From assembly GCA_964443005.1 (NCBI GenBank), contig CAYUBI010000036.1:1-20407 (forward strand): a stretch of DNA of 20,407 nucleotides, in the 5' to 3' direction. The position numbers were made by a program, and so were the translations under genes. How positions within the stretch are numbered: position 1 is the stretch's first letter; the number at the start of each line of letters is the position of its first letter. The notes beneath the pieces were generated by a model, which saw only the letters and a program-made list of their open reading frames with translations, had not been told where the DNA came from and made no database searches. Source of the DNA: CAYUBI01 sp964443005 (GTDB taxonomy: Bacteria; Margulisbacteria; Riflemargulisbacteria; GWF2-35-9; CAYUBI01). Shown one piece after another: positions 1 through 7,256 of this stretch.

Positions 1-56
1 AGAATACAAAAAATAGCCTATTAGAATATGTAAAAAAACGGTATACTTCTTTTTGA
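1..56 (+). CDS. possible C-terminal tail of an upstream gene (partial)
   Basis: The frame starting at base 3 is open from the window edge and ends in TGA at 54-56. It would encode a short tail of 17 residues ending in EYVKKRYTSF, a plausible helical C-terminus. The stop overlaps the Shine-Dalgarno sequence of the next gene, as is common between operon neighbours. The other two plus frames hit stops by base 24. The piece is far too short to identify a family, and it could be non-coding. Confidence 0.3.
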   Translation, partial: NTKNSLLEYVKKRYTSF

Positions 57-60
57 GGAG
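55..60 (+). promoter_or_regulatory. ribosome binding site of the methyltransferase-like gene
   Basis: GAGGAG lies 8 bases before the ATG at 69, a strong match to the Shine-Dalgarno consensus. It supports that start codon. Confidence 0.7.
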
Positions 61-68
61 CCTTAAGT

Positions 69-737
69 ATGTCTGAATTTATTATATTAAATTTATTTTT
101 CTTTTCAGTTTATGCAACGATCCATGCTTTTTTAGGTTCACTGCAATTTAAACGGTATCTTGCATCAAAATTTGGAGATATTTTTGCAAAAGCATTTTAT
201 CGAATTGTTTATATTATGCTAAGTATAATTGCATTTTATCCAATTATTTTAAGCTTTAACCTCATACCAGAAGATGTTATTTTTTATGACTTCTCAGGAA
301 CAATGACTTATTTAATTCTTGATACAGTTCGTTTTTTTGCTGCATTTTTAATTCTCGATGCGTTATTTTTGTATGATTATGCTTGGGAATTTTGGGGACT
401 AAAACAAATTTGGATCTATTTCAAAGAAAAAAATGTCAAGGGTTTAACTCTTCAAGGAATAAAGGGAACTTTTGCGCCAACAGGTCTTTACAATTACACT
501 CGACACCCGATTTATATGTCAGTTATTCTCTTTTTTATATGTAATCCAGTCATGAACTTACGAAATCTCATGTTCTTAATCACATTTAGCATTTATTTTA
601 TTATTTCTTCGTATTTAGAAGAAACGAGACTCATCACCCTTTATGGTGATGATTACCGCCACTACCAAAAACTAGTACCTCGCTACTGGGTTACATGGAA
701 AAATTATCGAAAACGTCTAGAAAAATTAAAAAACTAA
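69..737 (+). CDS. isoprenylcysteine carboxyl methyltransferase / NnrU-like membrane protein
   Basis: A 222-residue integral membrane protein with about five hydrophobic segments (roughly residues 3-22, 43-64, 83-104, 148-163 and 166-183). The C-terminal half carries the pattern shared by isoprenylcysteine carboxyl methyltransferases, phospholipid methyltransferases and NnrU/MddA-like proteins: GLYNYTRHPIYM (139-150, with the RHP at 145-147) followed by EETRLITLYGDDYRHY (184-199) and VPRYW (203-207). In the family these elements bind S-adenosylmethionine and shape the membrane-embedded active site. The methyl acceptor cannot be told from sequence; lipids, small thiols and prenylated groups are all known for relatives. 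The start is supported by GAGGAG. The next gene converges on it from the opposite strand after 45 bases. Fold family is fairly certain, substrate unknown. Confidence 0.75.
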   Translation: MSEFIILNLFFFSVYATIHAFLGSLQFKRYLASKFGDIFAKAFYRIVYIMLSIIAFYPIILSFNLIPEDVIFYDFSGTMTYLILDTVRFFAAFLILDALFLYDYAWEFWGLKQIWIYFKEKNVKGLTLQGIKGTFAPTGLYNYTRHPIYMSVILFFICNPVMNLRNLMFLITFSIYFIISSYLEETRLITLYGDDYRHYQKLVPRYWVTWKNYRKRLEKLKN

Positions 738-782
738 GGTTAGCTACTACAAGAAAATAGACTTTCGCGTTTCAATTCAAAA

Positions 783-1760
783 CTATACTGCATCGCGAAA
801 AAGATGTTGATATATTTCTTGAATACGTTGATGACTAATCAATGACGACGTACGAATAATATGATCATTCAAAATCAATGAATCTTGTTTTAAATCATGG
901 TAAGTAGTTGCACCAATCCATTCCCGATCTCGAGAAATATCATACACATCAAAAGGACGTCGTTCATTTTCATAGATCATCTCCAACTCCGAAATATGAC
1001 TAATCGGATAAATAATCCCTAAGCCAAGAAACGCTCCGACACCATATCCCTGAAGACTTATTCCTTGAAAATAATGAGGATTTAGCGCTTTAAAATCAGC
1101 TGTTAAAAAAATATAATCCTGATTTTTATATAAAATACCTTTGGCACCTGAAACAAAAACATCCATCACTTTTTCCAAATTTGGCAACATACTCATCAGC
1201 TCAAAAAAACCATTGGTTCCATAATTAATTGTTAAACTATTCTGCTTCACAGGCCCAAACTCTGAATACAAATGACGACCAGATGTATTCACATAAGAAT
1301 AGGCCTTTTTAGTAGTAGGAATTAATATCTTAAAAAACGCATCATGAAAATCAGACAATTTGACGTGAGACTGAATCATTTGCTTAGGGTGAACATCAGT
1401 AATATATCCAGACGCTACCAATTCAATCGATTCACGCTGAAGCAATGCTTCCATCAAATGTCCACTTCCATAACGAAACTCACCAGGATAATGCGAATTT
1501 AATGGATCATCATACTGTGGCAAATTAGAGCCTACCAAATAATTATCTGGACCTAATCCTAAATAAATAGGAATTTTATTAAGATAAAAACGATTTGGCA
1601 TAATACCATCAAAATGACGATGAATAGAAAAATTTAAAGAGCAATTTAGTACAGACTGATATGTTGCAAGCAAAACTGCCTTAGTTTCTGCTGCTGCACT
1701 TTTAATTCCTTTTTCATTCACAAGGCAAATCAATTCATCATATGAAATTATTCGTTTCAT
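783..1760 (-). CDS. DUF39 / homocysteine biosynthesis (HcyBio) family protein
   Basis: A 325-residue soluble protein resembling, across its length, the DUF39/HcyBio domain (COG1900). The methanogen member MA1821 is needed for sulfur insertion that makes homocysteine from aspartate semialdehyde. Recognisable family stretches include LNKIPIYLGLGPDNYLVGS (60-78), a GSGHLMEALL segment (98-107), YITDVHPKQ (119-127), GYGVGAFLGLGIIYPI near 238-253 and the C-terminal LNDHIIRTSSLIS. No CBS domains are fused, unlike MA1821. The N-terminal cysteine of the family seems present (C40), but where I recall a second conserved cysteine (TDCYP type) this protein has TDVHP (V123); that alignment is from memory. 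The ATG overlaps the TGA of the NIL-ferredoxin gene as ATGA, so translation is coupled. It ends in TAG. Last gene of the metX operon. Confidence 0.75.
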   Translation of the reverse strand: MKRIISYDELICLVNEKGIKSAAAETKAVLLATYQSVLNCSLNFSIHRHFDGIMPNRFYLNKIPIYLGLGPDNYLVGSNLPQYDDPLNSHYPGEFRYGSGHLMEALLQRESIELVASGYITDVHPKQMIQSHVKLSDFHDAFFKILIPTTKKAYSYVNTSGRHLYSEFGPVKQNSLTINYGTNGFFELMSMLPNLEKVMDVFVSGAKGILYKNQDYIFLTADFKALNPHYFQGISLQGYGVGAFLGLGIIYPISHISELEMIYENERRPFDVYDISRDREWIGATTYHDLKQDSLILNDHIIRTSSLISHQRIQEIYQHLFRDAV

Positions 1761-2176
1761 GTTGACTCCATTTTCATTATCAATGCATTAACTGGACATA
1801 ACCCAACACAAAAGCCACACGCAATACATTGATCAATTTGATAGCTAACCTGCCAAGAGCTACCTCGTTCAACAGACAAAGCACCTGACGGACACCCTCC
1901 CACACACAGAGCACAATTCATGCAACGATCTTGACTAAATGTTACTTTTTTTTCAAATTCATGAACCGAAATCTGCTGAATTTTTAGAAAATCAATAGCT
2001 GAATGAATATCACCTTCTTTGCCAGACACCTCGAGCACCATAGCCCCTGTTGCACGCTCTTGGTCAATATTAGCCTGAATAATATTAACAACTAAATTAA
2101 AATCTTTTACCAAATGGTAGGCAATTGGCTTGCTGCTGCTTCGAATAGGATATGAAATAGCAAATTTACGATTCAT
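1757..2176 (-). CDS. NIL-domain protein with two 4Fe-4S ferredoxin motifs
   Basis: A 139-residue protein with two parts. Residues 1-75 fit the small NIL domain (also found at the C-terminus of methionine ABC transporter ATPases). Residues 80-135 hold two classical 4Fe-4S motifs: C85, C88, C91, C95 (CMNCALCVGGCP) and C117, C120, C123, C127 (CIACGFCVGLCP). This is the architecture of methanogen MA1822, the partner of the DUF39 protein MA1821 in homocysteine formation, where it likely carries electrons or sulfur. It begins inside the end of metX (11-base overlap) and its stop overlaps the DUF39 start, so the three proteins are expected to be made together. All eight cluster ligands are intact. 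The predicted location is the cytoplasm. Confidence 0.85.
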   Translation of the reverse strand: MNRKFAISYPIRSSSKPIAYHLVKDFNLVVNIIQANIDQERATGAMVLEVSGKEGDIHSAIDFLKIQQISVHEFEKKVTFSQDRCMNCALCVGGCPSGALSVERGSSWQVSYQIDQCIACGFCVGLCPVNALIMKMEST

Positions 2177-3305
2177 AATCTTTATTTTCTATCTTTTTTA
2201 AAAAATTGACAATCAGTCGATTCATGGGTTCAAAATCAATTAAAAAACTATCATGTCCATGATGAGAAATTACTTTATGATATTCATGAGGCTTTTTAAA
2301 TTTAATCAAAACCTCCACCAAATCTTCAATTTCTCTTGGAGGGAATAACCAGTCTGACGAAAACGAAATATAACAGCCGGGAACAGCAAGATGCTGAATC
2401 GCCTCTTCAAACGATTCAAAATTTGCCGAAATATCAAAAAGATCAATTGCTTTCATCATGTACATATAGGAATTAGCATCAAATTTATCAACAAAGCTAT
2501 CCCCTTTATAATGCAAATATGATTCAATTTCAAATTGACTTTCAAAATCAAAGGGATCTACATGGGGTTTTTGTTTTTTTCTACCAAATCGTTGATTTAA
2601 TTTTTCATCACTTAAAAACGTGATATGCCCAACCATTCGTGCTAAAGCTAATCCTCTGCGAGGCGTTTGCTGATGATAATAATCTCCATGATTCCAATCC
2701 GGATCTGCCATAATACATTGACGCCCAATTTCATTAAAAGCAATACCCTGCGGTGACAAACGCCCTGAAACTGCCACAGGGATGATTGATTGAATAAAAT
2801 CCGGATAAGTCAACCCCCACTGTAAAGCCTGCTGCCCTCCCATGGAACCTCCAGCTACAGCCACCAACGATTGAATACCCAAATATTCCATCAATTTCTT
2901 TTGTGCATGAATCATATCTTTAATTGTCACTATAGGAAACAACATTCCATAAGGTTTTCCAGTAATCGGGTAAATTGTACTCGGACCCGAACTACCTTTG
3001 CAGCTCCCTAATACATTACTACAAATAACGCAGTAACGGTTTGTATCAAAAGCTTTTTCTGCCCCAATCAATCCTTCCCACCAACCAGGATATTTGTCAT
3101 CCGCAAGATACCGCCCAGCTGCATGAGAATCCGCAGACAAACCATGAGCAATCAAAATTACATTATCTTTATTATTATTCAATTGCCCATAGATTTCATA
3201 AGCTAATGTAACCGGACCAATCATCCTTCCACTTTCAAGCAAAAACTCTTCTGGGGGATATCCAAATGTAAAAAATTGTTTTTCAACAAGCGATTGCAAC
3301 AACAT
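2166..3305 (-). CDS. metX: homoserine O-acyltransferase (MetX family)
   Basis: A 379-residue alpha/beta-hydrolase-fold acyltransferase, the usual MetX length. It transfers an acetyl (or succinyl) group from CoA to homoserine, the activation step of methionine synthesis. The catalytic triad is visible: Ser154 in the nucleophile elbow GGSMGG (152-157), Asp318 in SDWLFPP and His351 in GHDSFL. Other family signatures are AHGLSADSHAAGRY (53-66), GWWEGLIG (74-81) and GSSGPSTIYPITGKPYG (104-120). Acyl specificity cannot be assigned safely, as MetX members include both acetyl- and succinyltransferases. AAAGGG lies 8 bases before the ATG. It is the first gene of the operon with NIL-ferredoxin and DUF39; no O-acylhomoserine sulfhydrylase is in the window. 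Confidence 0.92.
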   Translation of the reverse strand: MLLQSLVEKQFFTFGYPPEEFLLESGRMIGPVTLAYEIYGQLNNNKDNVILIAHGLSADSHAAGRYLADDKYPGWWEGLIGAEKAFDTNRYCVICSNVLGSCKGSSGPSTIYPITGKPYGMLFPIVTIKDMIHAQKKLMEYLGIQSLVAVAGGSMGGQQALQWGLTYPDFIQSIIPVAVSGRLSPQGIAFNEIGRQCIMADPDWNHGDYYHQQTPRRGLALARMVGHITFLSDEKLNQRFGRKKQKPHVDPFDFESQFEIESYLHYKGDSFVDKFDANSYMYMMKAIDLFDISANFESFEEAIQHLAVPGCYISFSSDWLFPPREIEDLVEVLIKFKKPHEYHKVISHHGHDSFLIDFEPMNRLIVNFLKKIENKDYES

Positions 3306-3375
3306 TATTCGGCCCTTTCATTTCGATATTTTTGATTCAATCACACGAGCTATCGTTTCAAAATAATAAAAATTA

Positions 3376-3402
3376 ATTATAACTGATTTTATCAGAAAAC
3401 AA
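3376..3402 (-). promoter_or_regulatory. putative sigma-70-type promoter of the metX operon with a palindrome in the spacer
   Basis: Read on the minus strand, TTGTTT (3397-3402) and TATAAT (3376-3381) are separated by 15 bases, slightly short of the usual 16-18. The spacer holds the interrupted palindrome CTGAT-TTT-ATCAG (3383-3395), which could be a repressor site. A transcript would have a leader of about 60 bases. The -10 is perfect, the -35 is weak, and such boxes arise by chance in AT-rich DNA. Confidence 0.35.
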
Positions 3403-3495
3403 GAGCCCTAAACTTTCGCTTCTGCAATTTCTGTTCTTGTAGTAGAATATAAAATATATATGACGGTATGTTTTAATGGCGTCTTGAAATGTCTT

Positions 3496-3501
3496 GAGGA
3501 G
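3496..3501 (+). promoter_or_regulatory. ribosome binding site deciding the S1 start
   Basis: GAGGAG stands 7 bases before ATG 3509. A TTG at 3494 in the same frame overlaps this site, so ATG 3509 is the better start. Confidence 0.75.
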
Positions 3502-3508
3502 AAATATC

Positions 3509-4639
3509 ATGGAAAAAGCGGCAATATTTAACGAAGCTAGCACAGAATCAAATTTTATTTATACTGATGAAAATGTTATCCCTACTGAGGAAGGGACAAT
3601 TCGTTCTGGAGGATTTAAAGCTTCAAAAATTGGAGAAAAATCAGATTTCGAAAAAAGCCTTGATCTTGAATTGAATTCGGAACCAGAAATTATCGCGGAA
3701 CCAATAACAAAACAAGCTAACATTTCTGTTCCATCATCGTCATTAAATCAAAATTCAAGTACAATCATAACCTCTATGGAAACAATTTTTCCAGTAAAAA
3801 ATACTCACAGCACAGGATCACCAACAAAAGCATTCGATAGTCAAACGGAAACAGATGCTGAAATTTACGATGCAGCACTCAAAAATTTTGAAGAAGGGCA
3901 ACTCATCAGAGGCAACATTATTGATATTGATAAGTCAGGCATCTATATGGATATCAATTTTAAGTGTGAAGGTTTTATTTCTAATGAAGAACTCGGAATG
4001 GATGTTAACAAAATAAAATCAGAATACAAAATTGGGGACCCTGTATCAGCATGTATTATCAAAATTGAAACCAAAGAAGGTTATACTCTTCTATCAAAAA
4101 AGAAAGCTGATTATGAACAAAACTGGCTTGATGCACAAAATGCATTAAAAACAAAAGAAATTGTTACAATTGACGTTATTAATGCAGTAACCGGTGGATT
4201 AGTTGTTGCATTTAACCAATTAAAAGGATTTATTCCAGGCTCGCATATCATCAAAGATAAAACACAAGCGCTGAAAGATCTTGTTGGAACAAAAATGGAA
4301 GCACGGTTTATTGATGTTGATCGTAAACGTAAGAAAATTATTTTATCAAATAAATTAGCAAACAAAGCTGACAATGTTAAACGCGATGATTTATTCAATG
4401 AAATAGAAGCAGGCCAAGTGCGTAAAGGCAAAGTGACTAGCTTGAAAAGTTTTGGTGCATTTGTAAACCTCGGCGGTGTAGAAGGCCTCATCCATATTTC
4501 CGAGCTTTCATGGGATCGCATTGAATCGCCTGAAGATATTCTCAAAATAGGTGATATCATTGATGTTTTTATTCTTGGCGTAGATAAAGAAAGCAAAAAA
4601 GTCTCTCTTGGCCTAAAACAACTGCAACAAGATCCATAG
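3509..4639 (+). CDS. rpsA: ribosomal protein S1-like RNA-binding protein, cut short by an in-frame TAG
   Basis: This open part encodes 376 residues. An unusual N-terminal stretch of about 125 residues, rich in Ser, Thr, Glu and Asn and without recognisable fold, precedes three S1 (OB-fold RNA-binding) domains: about 128-195, 215-285 and 300-372. The third is the most typical (VRKGKVTSLKSFGAFVNL, then EGLIHISELSW, then KVSLGLKQLQQDP). S1 domains hold mRNA on the 30S subunit. At codon 377 a TAG (4637-4639) stops the frame exactly where S1 proteins usually read DPW; the same frame then stays open for 134 codons and encodes a fourth S1 domain. Changing TAG to TGG would restore one 511-residue protein. 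The product may be a three-domain S1, a full protein made by readthrough, or the TAG may be a sequence error. Confidence 0.85.
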   Translation: MEKAAIFNEASTESNFIYTDENVIPTEEGTIRSGGFKASKIGEKSDFEKSLDLELNSEPEIIAEPITKQANISVPSSSLNQNSSTIITSMETIFPVKNTHSTGSPTKAFDSQTETDAEIYDAALKNFEEGQLIRGNIIDIDKSGIYMDINFKCEGFISNEELGMDVNKIKSEYKIGDPVSACIIKIETKEGYTLLSKKKADYEQNWLDAQNALKTKEIVTIDVINAVTGGLVVAFNQLKGFIPGSHIIKDKTQALKDLVGTKMEARFIDVDRKRKKIILSNKLANKADNVKRDDLFNEIEAGQVRKGKVTSLKSFGAFVNLGGVEGLIHISELSWDRIESPEDILKIGDIIDVFILGVDKESKKVSLGLKQLQQDP

Positions 4640-5044
4640 AAAAATGTAGATCAATTATATCAAATCGGTGATATTATTCATGGAAAAATTAGTCGTATTG
4701 CTTCTTTTGGAGCGTTTGTAAAGTTAGAAAAAGGGCTCGAAGGATTAGTTCATATTTCGGAAATATCACCTAAACGAATCGAAAAAGTGGAAGACGAACT
4801 TGCCATTGGTGATCCCGTAAAAATAAAAATTCTACGCATAATTCCGGATGAACAAAAAATTGGATTAAGCATCAAACGTGTTAATGAAGAAATAATAGCT
4901 CCTGTAAGTAATGAAGAAAAACATAAATTACCAGCAATTGAAAAAGAAAGTAATGAATCATCATCCGCATATACTTCACCAAACTCCCCTCGAAATAAAA
5001 CATCGATGGCTGATGCTTTTGACAAACTGTCTGACGCATCATAA
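4640..5044 (+). pseudogene. 3' remainder of the S1 gene: fourth S1 domain and tail after the TAG
   Basis: In the same frame as the S1 gene, 134 codons run from right after the TAG to TAA at 5042-5044. They encode a complete S1 domain: YQIGDIIHGKISRIASFGAF, then EGLVHISEISPKRIEKVEDE, GDPVKIKILRI and KIGLSIKRV, followed by a polar tail of about 55 residues. The quality of the domain shows the frame is still, or was very recently, under selection. There is no in-frame ATG; the first alternative start is GTG at 4787, which falls in the middle of the domain, so independent translation of the whole domain is unlikely. Confidence 0.8.
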
Positions 5045-5101
5045 CTATATCAACGATAGTGATAGCATGAAATGCCACTTCTTTAGAAAAAACTAACGAT
5101 T

Positions 5102-6460
5102 ATGTCATTACCAGTTATCACTATTGTTGGGCGTCCTAATGTAGGAAAATCATCACTTCTAAATCGAGTTTTTGGTAGTCGATATGCAATTGTAAATGAT
5201 GAACCCGGAGTCACTCGTGATCGGCTATATGCCCGCTGTCAATGGGAAGAAAAGCCGTTTATTCTCGTTGATACTGGAGGTATATTTTTACAACCAGATC
5301 CAATTATTGGAAAACCTTCATATCAAAATGCATTTTTTCAAGAACAAATCGAACGACAAGTAAATATTGCAATTGAAGAATCTGATTTGATCATTTTTTT
5401 GGCTGATGCTATTGATGGAGTTACCCCAATTGACGAACTAATCGCCAGAAAACTACAACGCATCAATAAACCAACGATGTTAGTCATCAATAAAGTCGAT
5501 AATGATGAACGATCACTTAACAGTTCCGATTTTTACCGTTTAGGCCTAGGTGAACCGCTGATGATCAGCGTACTTCATGCGCATCAAATTGACAGCTTAT
5601 TGGAAGCAGCCTTTAATCAATTAAAGAAAACAGTAGCATATTCAGGACCAGTTGACCATGACGCAGGCATTAAGGTAGCTGTTATCGGAAAACCAAATGT
5701 TGGCAAGTCATCACTTACAAACACATTGATTGGTAAAGAACGTGCTATTGTCAGTGATATTGCTGGAACAACCCGTGATGCATTGGATATTTATGTAAAA
5801 GTACATGGACAAGGCTATACATTCATTGATACTGCAGGGCTTCGAAAAAAAAGAAAAATTGAAACCGATGTTGATTTTTATAGTGTAGTACGAACTATCA
5901 AAGCAGTTGAAAGTGCAGACATTGTGCTCATGATGGTAGATGCGCAACAACCAGTTACTGACCAAGATAAACATATTGCTCAATTAGTTGAAAAAGCTGG
6001 AAAAGGTCTAATTTTACTCATTAATAAATGGGACATTATTCCTAAAACATCGACATCAATTCTTGATTATGAAGAATCATTAAAAAAAGAATATCGATTT
6101 ATTGATTATGCACCTCGATTATACATTTCTGCAACAGAAAAAATACGGACCTTTGACATTTACGAAACCATTTTAAAAGTATACACAGAATACTCAAAAC
6201 GAATTTCAACGTCTCATTTGAATAATTTCCTTCAAGACCTTCGACAAAACCAGCGAATGACGACTAAAGGAAAACCCTTAAAATTGTATTATATTACGCA
6301 AGTTGCAATTAAACCTCCAGTATTTATGTGTTCAGTTAACCAAGCAAAACTGATTAAAGAATCTCATCGACGTTTCGTAAAAAATCAAATTAGAAGTCAA
6401 TTTGACTTTTCCGGATGTCCCTTACGAATTTCATTTAAGCAAGCGATACAACAAAAATAA
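5102..6460 (+). CDS. der: ribosome biogenesis GTPase Der (EngA)
   Basis: A 452-residue protein with the signature tandem GTPase domains of Der, which acts in maturation of the 50S subunit. Domain 1: P-loop GRPNVGKS (10-17), G3 DTGG (57-60), G4 NKVD (130-133). Domain 2: P-loop GKPNVGKS (196-203), G3 DTAG (243-246), G4 NKWD (308-311). A C-terminal KH-like domain fills about residues 355-450. Length and motif order are typical and nothing is broken. No clear Shine-Dalgarno precedes the ATG, although the start matches the family. It lies 57 bases after the S1 frame and 7 bases before the patatin-like gene, so the three are probably one transcript; S1 and Der are both translation-related. Confidence 0.96.
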   Translation: MSLPVITIVGRPNVGKSSLLNRVFGSRYAIVNDEPGVTRDRLYARCQWEEKPFILVDTGGIFLQPDPIIGKPSYQNAFFQEQIERQVNIAIEESDLIIFLADAIDGVTPIDELIARKLQRINKPTMLVINKVDNDERSLNSSDFYRLGLGEPLMISVLHAHQIDSLLEAAFNQLKKTVAYSGPVDHDAGIKVAVIGKPNVGKSSLTNTLIGKERAIVSDIAGTTRDALDIYVKVHGQGYTFIDTAGLRKKRKIETDVDFYSVVRTIKAVESADIVLMMVDAQQPVTDQDKHIAQLVEKAGKGLILLINKWDIIPKTSTSILDYEESLKKEYRFIDYAPRLYISATEKIRTFDIYETILKVYTEYSKRISTSHLNNFLQDLRQNQRMTTKGKPLKLYYITQVAIKPPVFMCSVNQAKLIKESHRRFVKNQIRSQFDFSGCPLRISFKQAIQQK

Positions 6461-6467
6461 AAGGATA

Positions 6468-7256
6468 ATGGCACCACTCAATCGACGAAAAAGAATCGGT
6501 ATCGCACTAGGTGGTGGATTTGCCCGAGGCTTTGCACATATCGGAGTATTAAGAGTCCTTGAAGAATATGGGATTCCCATTGATTATATTTCAGGAACAA
6601 GTAGTGGCAGTATAATCGCAGCCTTATACGCAGCCACTGGGTCAACGAAAAACATTCAAGCACTAAGCTTTCGAATCAACTTATATACGTTTACCGCGCT
6701 TCAACTCTCGTCAAAAGGGCTTACAAGCAGCAAATCAATTGAAAACTATATTCGAAAAAACATTCAAGAAGATGATTTCAAAAAAATGAAAATTCCTATA
6801 GCCATTCCTGCAACAGATCTCTTATCAGGAAAATCGTATATATTTAACAAAGGATCTGTAGCAAAAGCTGTTCGCTGCAGTTGTTCATTTCCAGGCATCT
6901 ACATACCTGTAGATATTCCACCATTTTGTTTTGTTGACGGAGGGATAATGAATGTACTTCCGATTCAGCCACTAATCGATATGGGTGCAGAAATCATAAT
7001 TGCAGTAGACGTTATTCCGAATACTATATTAGCAAACACACCTCACATGATTGTTGGCATAGCCGACCGCTGTATTGATTTACTTTTAAAACAACAAATT
7101 AATTCTATAAAAAACAAAATAGATATCTATATAGAACCGATTTCAGACAATATTATGTCATTTGATTTGCATCGAAAAAATGACCTTATTCAAATGGGTG
7201 AAAAGGCAACTAGAGCAATAATTGAAACTATTCGGGATAAATGCAGCGTCCGTTAG
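6468..7256 (+). CDS. patatin-like phospholipase / RssA-type serine hydrolase
   Basis: A 262-residue protein with the patatin Ser-Asp dyad. The oxyanion-hole loop is GGGFARG (15-21), the nucleophile elbow is GTSSG (43-47, Ser45) and the partner Asp157 lies in VDGG (156-159). It belongs to the small bacterial patatin family (RssA/YchK-like); members hydrolyse acyl esters of lipids, but the substrate here is unknown. No signal peptide or membrane segment is seen. The frame is open further upstream, inside der, but AAAAGGATA directly before ATG 6468 and the family alignment (basic start, then IGIALGGG) favour this start. It follows der by 7 bases. Its last 29 bases overlap the end of the fumarase beta gene coming from the opposite strand. 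Confidence 0.9.
   Translation: MAPLNRRKRIGIALGGGFARGFAHIGVLRVLEEYGIPIDYISGTSSGSIIAALYAATGSTKNIQALSFRINLYTFTALQLSSKGLTSSKSIENYIRKNIQEDDFKKMKIPIAIPATDLLSGKSYIFNKGSVAKAVRCSCSFPGIYIPVDIPPFCFVDGGIMNVLPIQPLIDMGAEIIIAVDVIPNTILANTPHMIVGIADRCIDLLLKQQINSIKNKIDIYIEPISDNIMSFDLHRKNDLIQMGEKATRAIIETIRDKCSVR

Larger units (their letters stand above)
3306..3508. other. divergent intergenic region between metX and the S1 gene
   Basis: About 200 AT-rich bases between divergently transcribed genes. On the minus strand there is a perfect TATAAT -10 box with a weaker -35 (separate entry). On the plus strand an AT-rich run at 3441-3461 offers several possible -10 boxes (TATAAA at 3448-3453) without a convincing -35. 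I saw no SAM riboswitch or S-box-like pattern and no intrinsic terminator. Confidence 0.6.

Noticed and set aside
763..798. Possible terminator from TTTCGCG and CGCGAAA between the first two convergent genes
   Set aside because: The arms are only 7 bases with a loop over 20 bases, no T-run follows on either strand in the right place, and one arm is inside the DUF39 coding end.
3306..3508. SAM riboswitch upstream of metX
   Set aside because: I saw none of the conserved S-box or SAM-II/III stem patterns on the minus strand; the leader is short and AT-rich.
4111..4596. 161-residue open frame on the minus strand across the S1 gene
   Set aside because: It lies opposite the well-supported S1 domains, has Ser/Arg/Leu-rich low-complexity content typical of a shadow frame, and matches no family I know.
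4637..4639. Reassignment of UAG (or UGA) as a sense codon in this organism
   Set aside because: TAG ends six other genes here (DUF39, patatin-like, fumarase beta, icd, lipoprotein, PorV-like) at family-typical places, and TGA ends three genes in tight overlaps. TGG is used normally for Trp. One internal TAG does not support a changed code.
6402..6467. Upstream start of the patatin-like gene inside der
   Set aside because: The extra 22 residues are der coding sequence in another frame; AAAAGGATA before ATG 6468 and the family's N-terminus favour the shorter form.
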